Assembly (NCBI RefSeq): GCF_026151205.1
Contig: NC_087075.1
Location: 990,501-1,054,500 of the forward strand
Length of the DNA stretch: 64,000 bases
Direction: 5' to 3'
Source of the DNA: Bolinopsis microptera
Lineage: Eukaryota > Ctenophora > Tentaculata > Lobata > Bolinopsidae
A program made the position numbers and the translations under genes. Shown here in pieces: positions 11,623-23,342 of the stretch; the stretch's first letter is position 1; every line of letters starts with the position of its first letter. A model generated the notes under the pieces. It had not been told where the DNA came from, made no database searches, and was given only the letters and a program-made list of their open reading frames with translations.

Positions 11623-12140
11623 ATGAAGCTGTTTCTCTCTCTCGTCCTGCTGGGTCTTGTCGCCGTCATCAGCTCTGAAAGTGTAGAATCAGTGGAGGAC
11701 AACGCTGAGCTCAATGCAAACGAAGGTCAGTTTATCTAACACTAATTTAAATTTATCGGTTAAATTTTATGGCCGGAATTGTTTTCCACCGGTATCAATA
11801 TCACATTTGTCCGTTGACAAACTTTGAAATTGTATAAGACATCTAACAGATTGGGATACCCCCCTAACAGATCTATAAAACCTTTGTCGAGAGTAGGAGA
11901 GTCAATTTGTTTCATAGCTCGAATAGACACAAATATAAGATAAAGACGTTTTGTGCTCAAATTAAATCCTAAAACAGCATCAACTTTACCTGAGGACTAC
12001 AAGCAATTTGGTAAAACCTACTATTTTCAGAATCAGGCTCCCTCCGAGTTAAGAGAGCTAAGTTCAGTATGAACAACTACAAAGGATACAGACAGGGCAA
12101 CAGAGGCTGGACTGGAGGCGAAATGCAGGAGGAAGAGTAG
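11623..12140 (+). CDS. Secreted peptide precursor (70 aa, two exons)
   Basis: Exons are 11623-11725 and 12031-12140, joined by a phase-1 intron (G|gtcagt ... attttcag|AA); together they make 213 bp, 70 codons plus TAG. Residues 1-18 (MKLFLSLVLLGLVAVISS) are a textbook signal peptide. Residues 19-38 form an acidic linker (SVESVEDNAELNANE region). A dibasic site K42-R43 follows, leaving a 27-residue C-terminal peptide, AKFSMNNYKGYRQGNRGW and then TGGEMQEEE. It has no cysteines. An acidic pro-region followed by KR and a basic, aromatic peptide is the layout of secreted bioactive peptides (neuropeptide-like or antimicrobial). I cannot name the family. An AG acceptor-like site (tatcccctag) lies 28 nt upstream of the ATG. 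No transmembrane segment is present apart from the signal. Confidence 0.75.
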
Positions 12141-12154
12141 GTTTTATGAAGGAG

Positions 12155-12235
12155 TATCGTTTGTGACGTCATCATGTCGTCATGGTGACGTCATCATGTC
12201 GTCATGGTGCCGTCTCTGCACGTCACGTGATTTGG
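12155..12235 (+). promoter_or_regulatory. Repeated TGACGTCA-like (CRE) motifs just after the peptide gene
   Basis: gtgacgtcatcatgtcgtca occurs twice in a row, followed by cgtcacgtgattt. TGACGTCA is the CREB/ATF palindrome. The motif also recurs at 8.6 kb and in and around the RhoA gene. Regulation is possible; a dispersed repeat is equally likely. Confidence 0.4.
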
Positions 12236-12240
12236 CGGAC

Positions 12241-13120
12241 CGGACAGTTGTGATTTAGGTGGTGCACGTTTTAAGTTTTTAACTTATTCTATACGCTTGG
12301 TGATCTCATATAATCTTGGCTGCCTCAATCTTCTGGGTATGATTATTTTTCAATCTGATTGAATCAATCATGATGCGATTAAAAATTTTCGGGATTTTCA
12401 ATAAGTCTGTCTATTTTTGGTCAAGCTGAGTCAAGAGTTTCATGATAATCAGGCAACTAAGGGCGGCTTGCTTTTAGGCCCTATCGGGCATTTAATTGTG
12501 TTTTATTTCTCCAAATATTATTTATTCGCTAATATTTACTTTTGTGCTATAGAATATCTTATTCAGTAAAATCAGAGATTTGTCAAGATTTTGACGTTAA
12601 CAGACGCCCTAATATGGTGTTATTTACACTATTATAGTGGTTTGTTGATTGTATGATGGAAGATATGTTTTGAGTTTTGACTCTGTGAAATATGCTGGAA
12701 GTGCAAGATTGGTCATTTTAAAAACGAGTAATTTATTTTGTACCTTAAATTGCTTGGATGAATGAGAAATGTGAAAGGAAAGAAATGTTGAAGATAATCT
12801 TAATTCTCAACGATATGTTCATCTGCGAAAAATGGAATAAAATGAAAAATCAGAGATTAATGAAAATAAGTTAGAAAATAACTTATTTATTACAAATTCA
12901 TCTGTATACATTATCAAATAATACAATAAAACGTATTAAACGTAAAAATCAAAATAAATTTTTGGTTAAGCAGCTCTGTCAAGGAAACAAGTGTCAGCCA
13001 GAGTTAAAAATAAACCCTCTATACCTGATATACTATTAAAACTATTAAAATAAACTATTTTCTATATCAAATGTCTCAAACATACCCTATCTAAACATCA
13101 CTAAAGGTTAAAGGTTAAAG
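12241..13120. other. AT-rich non-coding stretch
   Basis: No gene, repeat or transposon end was recognised here. Confidence 0.6.
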
Positions 13121-13122
13121 GT

Positions 13123-13380
13123 GTGTACTAGTAGTTACTAGTAGTTACTAGTAGTTACTAGTAGTTACTAGTAGTTACTAGTAGTTACTAGTAGTTACTA
13201 GTAGTTACTAGTAGTTACTTGTAGTTACTAGTAGTAATTACTAATAGTTACTAATAGTTACTAATAGTTACTAGTAGTTAGTAGTTACTAGTAGTTATTT
13301 GTGGTTACTAGTAGTTACTAGTAGTAATTACTAGTAGTTACTAATAGTTACTAGTACTTAATAGTAGTTACTAGTAGTCC
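13123..13380 (+). repeat. (ACTAGTAGTT)n tandem repeat
   Basis: About 25 units of the 10-bp word actagtagtt, degenerating to actaatagtt and attactagt towards the right. The same word recurs at 17311-17341, beyond the large satellite. Confidence 0.95.
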
Positions 13381-13558
13381 GTGTTAAGCTGCTGTCGTAA
13401 CGACGTTTACCACATTTTCTAGAACTTTACAAATCGCCACTTTTTGAGACTTCGTCTTGATAGTTTCCTGAAATGAGGTATATGATAGTATGATAGATCA
13501 GATCGAATAGTTTTAAAGAGATAACTAGACAAGACTCCAATATTTAGCCAGTATATAT

Positions 13559-16500
13559 AACTAGTGTATCCCCAATATAATAATTAGAACTAGTATCTAG
13601 TAACTAGTGTATCCCCAATATAATAATTAGAACTAGTATCTAGTAACTAGTGTATCCCCAATATAATAATTAGAACTAGTATCTAGTAACTAGTGTATCC
13701 CCAATATAATAATTAGAACTAGTATCTAGTAACTAGTGTATCCCCAATATAATAATTAGAACTAGTATCTAGTAACTAGTGTATCCCCAATATAATAATT
13801 AGAACTAGTATCTAGTAACTAGTGTATCCCCAATATAATAATTAGAACTAGTATCTAGTAACTAGTGTATCCCCAATATAATAATTAGAACTAGTATCTA
13901 GTAACTAGTGTATCCCCAATATAATAATTAGAACTAGTATCTAGTAACTAGTGTATCCCCAATATAATAATTAGAACTAGTATCTAGTAACTAGTGTATC
14001 CCCAATATAATAATTAGAACTAGTATCTAGTAACTAGTGTATCCCCACTATAATAATTAGAACTAGTATCTAGTAACTAGTGTATCCCCAATATAATAAT
14101 TAGAACTAGTATCTAGTAACTAGTGTATCCCCAATATAATAATTAGAACTAGTATCTAGTAACTAGTGTATCCCCAATATAATAATTAGAACTAGTATCT
14201 AGTAACTAGTGTATCCCCAATATAATAATTAGAACTAGTATCTAGTAACTAGTGTATCCCCAATATAATAATTAGAACTAGTATCTAGTAACTAGTGTAT
14301 CCCCAATATAATAATTAGAACTAGTATCTAGTAACTAGTGTATCCCCACTATAATAATTAGAACTAGTATCTAGTAACTAGTGTATCCCCAATATAATAA
14401 TTAGAACTAGTATCTAGTAACTAGTGTATCCCCAATATAATAATTAGAACTAGTATCTAGTAACTAGTGTATCCCCAATATAATAATTAGAACTAGTATC
14501 TAGTAACTAGTGTATCCCCAATATAATAATTAGAACTAGTATCTAGTAACTAGTGTATCCCCAATATAATAATTAGAACTAGTATCTAGTAACTAGTGTA
14601 TCCCCAATATAATAATTAGAACTAGTATCTAGTAACTAGTGTATCCCCAATATAATAATTAGAACTAGTATCTAGTAACTAGTGTATCCCCAATATAATA
14701 ATTAGAACTAGTATCTAGTAACTAGTGTATCCCCAATATAATAATTAGAACTAGTATCTAGTAACTAGTGTATCCCCAATATAATAATTAGAACTAGTAT
14801 CTAGTAACTAGTGTATCCCCACTATAATAATTAGAACTAGTATCTAGTAACTAGTGTATCCCCAATATAATAATTAGAACTAGTATCTAGTAACTAGTGT
14901 ATCCCCAATATAATAATTAGAACTAGTATCTAGTAACTAGTGTATCCCCAATATAATAATTAGAACTAGTATCTAGTAACTAGTGTATCCCCAATATAAT
15001 AATTAGAACTAGTATCTAGTAACTAGTGTATCCCCAATATAATAATTAGAACTAGTATCTAGTAACTAGTGTATCCCCAATATAATAATTAGAACTAGTA
15101 TCTAGTAACTAGTGTATCCCCAATATAATAATTAGAACTAGTATCTAGTAACTAGTGTATCCCCAATATAATAATTAGAACTAGTATCTAGTAACTAGTG
15201 TATCCCCAATATAATAATTAGAACTAGTATCTAGTAACTAGTGTATCCCCAATATAATAATTAGAACTAGTATCTAGTAACTAGTGTATCCCCAATATAA
15301 TAATTAGAACTAGTATCTAGTAACTAGTGTATCCCCAATATAATAATTAGAACTAGTATCTAGTAACTAGTGTATCCCCAATATAATAATTAGAACTAGT
15401 ATCTAGTAACTAGTGTATCCCCACTATAATAATTAGAACTAGTATCTAGTAACTAGTGTATCCCCAATATAATAATTAGAACTAGTATCTAGTAACTAGT
15501 GTATCCCCACTATAATAATTAGAACTAGTATCTAGTAACTAGTGTATCCCCAATATAATAATTAGAACTAGTATCTAGTAACTAGTGTATCCCCAATATA
15601 ATAATTAGAACTAGTATCTAGTAACTAGTGTATCCCCAATATAATAATTAGAACTAGTATCTAGTAACTAGTGTATCCCCAATATAATAATTAGAACTAG
15701 TATCTAGTAACTAGTGTATCCCCAATATAATAATTAGAACTAGTATCTAGTAACTAGTGTATCCCCAATATAATAATTAGAACTAGTATCTAGTAACTAG
15801 TGTATCCCCAATATAATAATTAGAACTAGTATCTAGTAACTAGTGTATCCCCAATATAATAATTAGAACTAGTATCTAGTAACTAGTGTATCCCCAATAT
15901 AATAATTAGAACTAGTATCTAGTAACTAGTGTATCCCCAATATAATAATTAGAACTAGTATCTAGTAACTAGTGTATCCCCAATATAATAATTAGAACTA
16001 GTATCTAGTAACTAGTGTATCCCCAATATAATAATTAGAACTAGTATCTAGTAACTAGTGTATCCCCAATATAATAATTAGAACTAGTATCTAGTAACTA
16101 GTGTATCCCCAATATAATAATTAGAACTAGTATCTAGTAACTAGTGTATCCCCAATATAATAATTAGAACTAGTATCTAGTAACTAGTGTATCCCCAATA
16201 TAATAATTAGAACTAGTATCTAGTAACTAGTGTATCCCCAATATAATAATTAGAACTAGTATCTAGTAACTAGTGTATCCCCAATATAATAATTAGAACT
16301 AGTATCTAGTAACTAGTGTATCCCCAATATAATAATTAGAACTAGTATCTAGTAACTAGTGTATCCCCAATATAATAATTAGAACTAGTATCTAGTAACT
16401 AGTGTATCCCCAATATAATAATTAGAACTAGTATCTAGTAACTAGTGTATCCCCAATATAATAATTAGAACTAGTATCTAGTAACTAGTGTATCCCCAAT

Positions 16501-16938
16501 ATAATAATTAGAACTAGTATCTAGTAACTAGTGTATCCCCAATATAATAATTAGAACTAGTATCTAGTAACTAGTGTATCCCCAATATAATAATTAGAAC
16601 TAGTATCTAGTAACTAGTGTATCCCCAATATAATAATTAGAACTAGTATCTAGTAACTAGTGTATCCCCAATATAATAATTAGAACTAGTATCTAGTAAC
16701 TAGTGTATCCCCAATATAATAATAAGAACTAGTATCTAGTAACTAGTGTATCCCCAATATAATAATTAGAACTAGTATCTAGTAACTAGTGTATCCCCAA
16801 TATAATAATTAGAACTAGTATCTAGTAACTAGTGTATCCCCAATATAATAATTAGAACTAGTATCTAGTAACTAGTGTATCCCCAATATAATAATTAGAA
16901 CTAGTATCTAGTAACTAGTGTATCCCCAATATAATAAT
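13559..16938 (+). repeat. 43-bp satellite, about 79 copies
   Basis: A highly homogeneous array with period 43 bp: taactagtgtatccccaata followed by taataattagaactagtatc and tag. Nearly all units are identical. One common variant has ccccactat instead of ccccaatat (for example near 14045, 14346, 14819, 15420 and 15506). Each unit holds two ACTAGT palindromes. Homogeneity over 3.4 kb points to recent expansion or continual homogenisation. Confidence 0.97.
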
Positions 16939-16939
16939 A

Positions 16940-17558
16940 AACCTCCTGAAAACGTCACTTTTTTAAATGGTCGCTGGGTGTGATAGGCCAGCAACACAGG
17001 CGTCTGGGGTGAGTCAGGCCGCTACCCATTGATCTATGAATGGATAAACCTCACTCTCAAATATATATTATCCTTAGCCTTCAACAAACAGATGAATATC
17101 AAATTGGACTGGTACAGGGGTGTGGAGCCTGTTCTCGCGCTAGACAAATGTTTCAGCTTATTGTACACTCATTCCAAATTAATTTGTGAAAGCAACCCGA
17201 GTATCACAAAACCACCAAAAAAAGACTTTCTTATTCACAACGGTTTCCTTGCAATCAACCCAACTGATCGGTAGTAAAATATTCACAACTCATGTCATTA
17301 CACACACAACTAGTAGTTACTAGTAGTTACTAGTAGTTACTCATGTCATTACGAAAAGTTTGAAATGTCGGTTCAGATAATGCTGGAGCACTTAAATAAA
17401 CACTTGGAAATTTAAATTCTATCGTGGCTTGAAATCCAACGTCAACAAATATTGTTACCTAAATATGCTGACTGTGAGGAACAAAAACGGCCTTTTTAAA
17501 ATTTTGCTTTATCAAATTATAATCATACGGGAAATAAATCAATGAAGAAAATGAATAT
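16940..17558. other. Non-coding stretch between satellite and transposon
   Basis: An open frame at 17029-17274 (81 aa) has no recognisable family and no splice context. A short (ACTAGTAGTT) run is at 17311-17341. I see no supported gene. Confidence 0.5.
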
Positions 17559-17566
17559 GACTATGA

Positions 17567-18585
17567 GGGGGAATGCAACGACCATTAATGACCATTAAGG
17601 ACCATTAATGACCATTAATGACAATGTCAGTATTGGCAAAAATAAAAATACTGACATTAATGGTCATGTTTTTTTTCCAGCACGGAAGTTAGGGCACTGT
17701 ATCACCTTGACCCTCATTTTATTTAATATTAGCAACCATAGCTATATTTATTATAGGTATTTTATGCAGAGATTTGATTGAGAAAATTAAAAGACTAAGC
17801 TTCTTTGGTTAGGTAGATCTTTCAGTGTAAAAGAGACTTGAAAAATGAGAGAAAATGGAACTGTCTTAAAATACAGCAACTTATTATAAGATTATACACA
17901 TATACATATATATACATTATACATATGAGTCAGTCCTCAAGACTTATCTAATATGGCCTTTATCATAAATACATTATATCTTTATATTAAGATACAAACA
18001 CATTTGCGGCCGAAATTTGTCCAGAAAAATCGGTGTCACCAATTGCGTTTCTGCGTTATAATACAGATGGTATTGGTTGCTAATGATTTTGTCAAAATTT
18101 AAAATGTTCAACTGTTAACTGAGGGACTTAAAACTGCAGAAACAATGCGATTTATTGCGCATTCCTCTATAAAAATGGAAACTCAACGCTTTTTTAGAGT
18201 TGTCAAATCGGGAACTACAAAAAACGATTCCACAAAAGGGAAAGTCACACAATGGTGTTACAAAAGGGCAAGTCACACAAAGGTGTTACAAAAGGGCGAT
18301 AACTGGACTAGTATTCGGAATATAGGGAATATATGACATAGCCGAACCTATAAAGTAGAGGTTGTAACCTCGAATTTGGATCATTTTCTTAAAGACTCTG
18401 GCAGCCGCACACATGATATAGAATTGATCAACATTTTAAAATCCTCGGACAGTTTTCAAAGATGTCTGCTTTGGTGAAGAACTTTAATACTAATAGAATT
18501 TTTTATCATTAATATGACCATTAATGACAATATCAGTATTGGCAAAATAAAAAATACTGACATTAATGGTCGTTGCATTCCCCCC
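17567..18585. mobile_element. 1.02-kb non-autonomous DNA transposon with 8-bp target duplication
   Basis: Terminal inverted repeats of 24 bp (GGGGGAATGCAACGACCATT plus AATG) are flanked by an exact gactatga on both sides (17559-17566 and 18586-18593). Just inside each end lies a long imperfect palindrome with the hairpin arms TCAGTATT and AATACTGA and outer arms GACCATTAATG/CATTAATGGTC. The interior has no transposase-like frame. An 8-bp duplication fits hAT, P, Merlin or Mutator-like families; the terminus is not a classic hAT CAG...CTG, so I leave the superfamily open. Confidence 0.85.
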
Positions 18586-18659
18586 GACTATGATCATTTT
18601 CTTGACAATTACGATTGTAATTCAAAAATTTTCAACTCTTGTAACTTTTGTAACTGTGA

Positions 18660-18890
18660 TATTTCTTCAATCTAAAATAAAGAGCTGGAAATACCTGTAG
18701 CGCGAGATGTATAAAGAGCTGGAAATACCTGTAGCAAACATAGTAACACTCATAGTAACACTTAGTAACCATAGTAACACTAAATACCTGTAGCGCCAGA
18801 TGTATCTGGTGTTCTGTATTGTAACACTTAGTAACCACAGTAACACTCATAGTAACACTTAGTAACCATAGTAACACTAAATACCTGTAG
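18660..18890 (-). repeat. Tandem partial copies of a coding-exon end with its splice donor
   Basis: On the minus strand the end of the coiled-coil exon at 18885-19007 (CATCTGGCGCTACAG|gtattt) is repeated downstream. CTACAG|gtatt recurs at about 18785, 18726 and 18691, with decreasing lengths of exon sequence attached (about 36 bp, 6 bp and 16 bp). The intervening sequence also repeats (agtgttactatggttactaa). Confidence 0.85.
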
Positions 18891-21800
18891 CGCCAGATGT
18901 ATCTGATGTTCTGTATTGTTCAGTCTCTCAACTAAATCTGCGTTCTCCTCCATTAGCTTCGTTGCGGAGCTTTCTAGTTTCGTATTAGCTCGCTCTAGGT
19001 TATTAACCTGGGAGTGGAACATATTTAAATAATTACATATTTAAGTATAATACTCAAGGGGGGAAGGAGGGGAGGGGGAATGGGAGGGGGAGGGGGAGGG
19101 GGAGGGGGAGGGGGAGGGGGAGGGGGAGGGGGAGGGGGAGGGGGAGGGGGAGGGGGAGGGGGAGGGGGAGGGGAGGGGGAATGGGAGGGGGAGGGGGAAT
19201 GGGAGGGGGAGGGGGAGGGGGAGGGGGAGGGGGAGGGGAGGGGGAATGGGAGGGGGAGGGGGAGGGGGAGGGGGAGGGGGAGGGGGAGGGGGAGGGGGAG
19301 GGGGAGGGGGAGGGGGAGGGGGAGGGGGAGGGGGAGGGGGAGGGGGAGGGGGAGGGCTAAGTACCTGTTTCTCCAGAGATTGGATCTGAACAGCTGAAGT
19401 TTCAACTTTCTGTGCCAGTTCAGTGTTTGGATTCTGAGCTGTCTTTTCAACAGCGAGCTGAAACATTGTCATTATCATCACTGATAAAGACTACTACTAC
19501 TACTTCACTGATAACACACAACCTAAACACTGATAACACACAACCTATACACTGATAAAGAGAATGTTATTATGAAAACACATGAAAACACATGAAAACA
19601 CAAGAAAACACGAGAAAGCAAAAAAGGAAGAGTGAAAGTAACCTGTTGTTTGAGAGACTGTACTTTACGTCTCATGTTGTGACACTGGGAGTGCTCATTT
19701 ACCACGTGATCTAGTCTCCTCACCAGTTCCTGCTCAGCAGACTTGTAGTATCTCACTAGCTCATCACGCGTATCCTGGTCCTGTAACAAAACATTCCTTA
19801 TTAATAGTCCTCATGTGGGCAATACTGCTAACAAGACATCTGTTAGGGGGTACCCCATCTGTTAGGGGGGTACCCCATCTGTTAGGGGGGTACCCCATCT
19901 GTTAGGGGGGTACCCCATTTGTTAGGGGGTACCCCATCTGCTAGGGGGGTACCCCATCTGTTAGGGGGTACCCCATCTGTTAGAGGGGTACCCCATCTGT
20001 TAGAGGGGTACCCCATCTGTTAGGGGGTACCCCATCTGTTAGGGGGGTACCCCATCTGTTTGGGGGGTACCCCATCTGTTAGGGGGGTACCCCATCTGTT
20101 AGGGGGGTACCCCATCTGTTAGGGGGGTACCCCATCTGTTAGGGGGTACCCCATCTGTTAGGGGGTACCCCATCTGTTAGGGGGTACCCCATCTGTTAGG
20201 GGGTACCCCATCTGTTAGGGGGTACCCCATCTGTTAGGGGGTACCCCATCTGTTAGGGGGTACCCCATCTGTTAGGGGGTACCCCATCTATTAGGGGGTA
20301 CCCCATCTGTTAGGGGGTACCCCATCTGTTAGAGGGGTACCCCATCTGTTGGGGGGTACCCCATCTGTTGGGGGGTACCCCATCTGTTAGGGGGTACCCC
20401 ATCTGTTGGGGGGTACCCCATCTGTTAGGGGGTACCCCATCTGTTAGGGGGTACCCCATCTGTTAGAGGGGTACCCCATCTGTTAGAGGGGTACCCCATC
20501 TGTTAGGGGGGTACCCCATCTGTTAGGGGGTACCCCATCTGTTAGAGGGTACCCCATCTGTTAGGGGGTACCCCATCTGTTAGAGGGTACCCCATCTGTT
20601 AGGGGGTACCCCATCTGTTAGGGGGTACCCCATCTGTTAGGGGGGTACCCCATCTGTTAGGGGGCTACCCCATCTGTTAGGGGGCTACCCCATCTGTTAG
20701 AGGGGTACCCCATCTGTTAGAGGGGTACCCCATCTGTTAGAGGGGTACCCCATCTGTTAGAGGGGTACCCCATCTGTTAGAGGGGTACCCCATCTGTTAG
20801 AGGGGTACCCCATCTGTTAGGGGGTACCCCATCTGTTAGGGGGTACCCCATCTGTTAGGGGGTACCCCATCTGTTAGGGGGTACCCCATCTGTTAGGGGG
20901 TACCCCATCTGTTAGGGGGGGTATCCCATCTGTTAGGGGGGTACCCCATCTGTTAGGGGGGTACCCCATCTGTTAGGGGGGTACCCCATCTGTTAGGGGG
21001 GTACCCCATCTGTTAGGGGGGTACCCCATCTGTTAGGGGGTACCCCATCTGTTAGGGGGTATCCCATCTGTTAGGGGGTACCCCATCTGTTAGGGGGTAC
21101 CCCATCTGTTAGGGGGGGGGGGGGGGTATTCCATCTGCTATTTGCCCCCAGATAATATCGCCGAGTAATAGTGTAATACATAATTAATATAATTTCCTTT
21201 ACTTTTATTTGTTTCCATATAGTGTGTACCTGTTGGTGCTGTTGAGCCAGCTGTTTGAGAAGATGAGAGTTGTCTGATTTTAGAGCGGACTGGAGAGTGG
21301 AGAGCTGAGTTTCTAGTCCTGTCTTAATCCCCATCAGCTGTGAAGATATAAAGTAGAATATAAACAATGTTAACACACATATGCTACAAATATCTGCAGA
21401 TACCGAATTCGAGCCACCCCTGTTCCATGCCCAATGAACGATGAACGAGGATGCACACGAGGATATGATTTCCATAATTTCGTCGAAATTTCATATAGGT
21501 ATCCTCGCGGTATCCTCGCGGTATCCTCGTGCGATCCTCGTGGGATCCTCGCGATGATACTAGGGGGTGCACGATAAAAATAAACTTGCTCGGATTTAAA
21601 AAATTTTTGTACCACTGTTTTTTAGAAACTGTGAGAATTTTCACAATACCAAATTTGTCATACCTTTTTGGAAAGATCAGTGATTTATTCGAATTTCATC
21701 ATCGTGCGATGAGGAGAAAACCCTCGCGAGGATGGAAATGTCCAATAATTTCATCGCGAGAAAATCATCCTCGTGGGAAATTGTGCACGAGACAGACGAC

Positions 21801-21947
21801 AGTGCGCGTGCACGTGCAAACTATACTTACCTCGTTAACTTGAGTAGCACGCTCACGGGACACAGCCTGCTCTGCTCTAAGAGTAGCCATCAGTACTGCT
21901 ACTCTTCCTCTTATCTTATCGTACTGTGCTTTATCTACTGTATTGAT
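18885..21947 (-). CDS. Coiled-coil protein, five consecutive phase-0 exons (partial gene)
   Basis: Exons in order of transcription: 21947-21831 (39 aa), 21337-21230 (36 aa), 19780-19643 (46 aa), 19457-19365 (31 aa) and 19007-18885 (41 aa). All have AG acceptors and GT donors and all are phase 0, giving 193 aa without a stop. The sequence is a continuous heptad-like coiled coil (for example LMGIKTGLETQLSTLQSALK, LVRRLDHVVNEHSQCHNMRR and KLMEENADLVERLNNTEHQ) with no membrane segment. Neither the start nor the end is visible. I do not recognise the family; long coiled coils of this kind occur in scaffold, Golgi, centrosomal and cytoskeletal proteins. The introns hold the GGGGGA array (19056-19357) and the 19-20-bp array (19845-21128). 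The gene lies downstream of the MATE exons on the same strand but is probably separate. Confidence 0.75.
19056..19357 (+). repeat. (GGGGGA)n simple repeat in an intron of the coiled-coil gene
   Basis: About 300 bp of ggggag units with a few aatggg interruptions. It starts 8 bp after the splice donor of exon 19365-19457 (minus strand gtacttag, then ccctcc repeats). In the transcript it is a pyrimidine-rich CCCCCT tract. In DNA it is a purine/pyrimidine mirror that can form G-quadruplex or triplex. Its translations in several frames are artefacts. Confidence 0.97.
19845..21128 (+). repeat. 19-20-bp minisatellite, about 65 copies
   Basis: Units are ggtaccccatctgttaggg with 4-6 G and occasional A (gttagagggg). 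Each unit contains GGTACC. The array fills the intron between the 36-aa and 46-aa coiled-coil exons and ends in a run of 15 G at 21111-21126. Confidence 0.97.
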
Positions 21948-21949
21948 CT

Positions 21950-22382
21950 GTAACTGTGGAGTTGCAGGTGTTAGGTGCAGGTTATATATAAAACCATGTC
22001 CTAAACTGTAATTATATTTATAGCAGCATTGATTTACTCCCTGGTTATAACAACCAAGCTGTAACCTGATTTATCAATTATAGCTATTACACGCGTACTT
22101 CCGTTATATATAAATACACAATTCTTAGTGAATATAATACCAAGACTCATGAGTTGAATAAAATATAAGGGTAATGTCATGATATTGAACTCGAAGTATT
22201 GTTAAAATAGAAATGAGACACACTACACACTACACACTACACACTACACACTACACACTACACACTACACACTACACACTACAAGGGCTAAAAGATAATC
22301 AAACTACTGATAGCACATGTTGTACTGTTGTAGATATCGTAATGAGAAAAGAATTAGATCGGGGCAGAAGTTACGGAGATGA
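21950..22382. other. Non-coding stretch with a short CACACTA repeat
   Basis: (cacacta)n lies at 22214-22282. I looked here for the missing 3' exons of the MATE gene and for upstream coiled-coil exons and found none with credible splice sites. Confidence 0.6.
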
Positions 22383-23242
22383 GGATGAGGGATCATTTCT
22401 GTTACATTTCTGTTACATTTCTGTTAAATATCTGTTAAATATCTGTTAAATTTCTGTTACATTTCTGTTAAATTTCTGTTACATTTCTGTTAAATATCTG
22501 TTAAATATCTGTTAAATTTCTGTTACATTTCTGTTAAATATCTGTTAAATTTCTGTTAAATTTCTGTTAAATTTCTGTTAAATTTCTGTTAAATTTCTGT
22601 TAAATTTCTGTTAAATTTCTGTTAAATTTCTGTTAAATTTCTGTTAAATTTCTGTTAAATTTCTGTTAAATTTCTGTTAAATTTCTGTTAAATTTCTGTT
22701 ACATTTCTGTTAAATTTCTGTTAAATTTCTGTTAAATTTCTGTTAAATTTCTGTTAAATTTCTGTTAAATTTCTGTTAAATTTCTGTTAAATTTCTGTTA
22801 AATTTCTGTTAAATTTCTGTTAAATTTCTGTTAAATTTCTGTTAAATTTCTGTTAAATTTCTGTTACATTTCTGTTAAATTTCTGTTAAATTTCTGTTAC
22901 ATTTCTGTTAAATATCTGTTAAATTTCTGTTAAATTTCTGTTAAATTTCTGTTAAATTTCTGTTAAATTTCTGTTAAATTTCTGTTAAATTTCTGTTAAA
23001 TTTCTGTTAAATTTCTGTTAAATTTCTGTTAAATTTCTGTTAAATTTCTGTTAAATTTCTGTTAAATTTCTGTTAAATTTCTGTTAAATTTCTGTTAAAT
23101 TTCTGTTAAATTTCTGTTACATTTCTGTTAAATTTCTGTTAAATTTCTGTTAAATTTCTGTTAAATTTCTGTTAAATTTCTGTTAAATTTCTGTTAAATT
23201 TCTGTTAAATTTCTGTTAAATTTCTGTTAAATTTCTGTAATT
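22383..23242 (+). repeat. (ATTTCTGTTAA)n, 11-bp array running into the gap
   Basis: About 78 copies of atttctgttaa with rare variants (atttctgttac, atatctgttaa). It runs into the 100-N gap at 23243-23342, so its true length is unknown. Confidence 0.97.
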
Positions 23243-23342
23243 NNNNNNNNNNNNNNNNNNNNNNNNNNNNNNNNNNNNNNNNNNNNNNNNNNNNNNNNNN
23301 NNNNNNNNNNNNNNNNNNNNNNNNNNNNNNNNNNNNNNNNNN
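23243..23342. other. Assembly gap (100 N)
   Basis: Exactly 100 N between two different tandem arrays. Missing MATE or coiled-coil exons could be hidden here. Confidence 0.99.

Noticed and set aside
13123-16938. CRISPR array or centromere core
   Set aside because: Units are tandem with no unique spacers and the genome is eukaryotic; one satellite alone does not show a centromere.
19025-19481. Proline- or glycine-rich frames of 105-146 aa
   Set aside because: Product of the GGGGGA simple repeat; only the short end (LAVEKTAQ...LEKQ) is a real exon of the coiled-coil gene.
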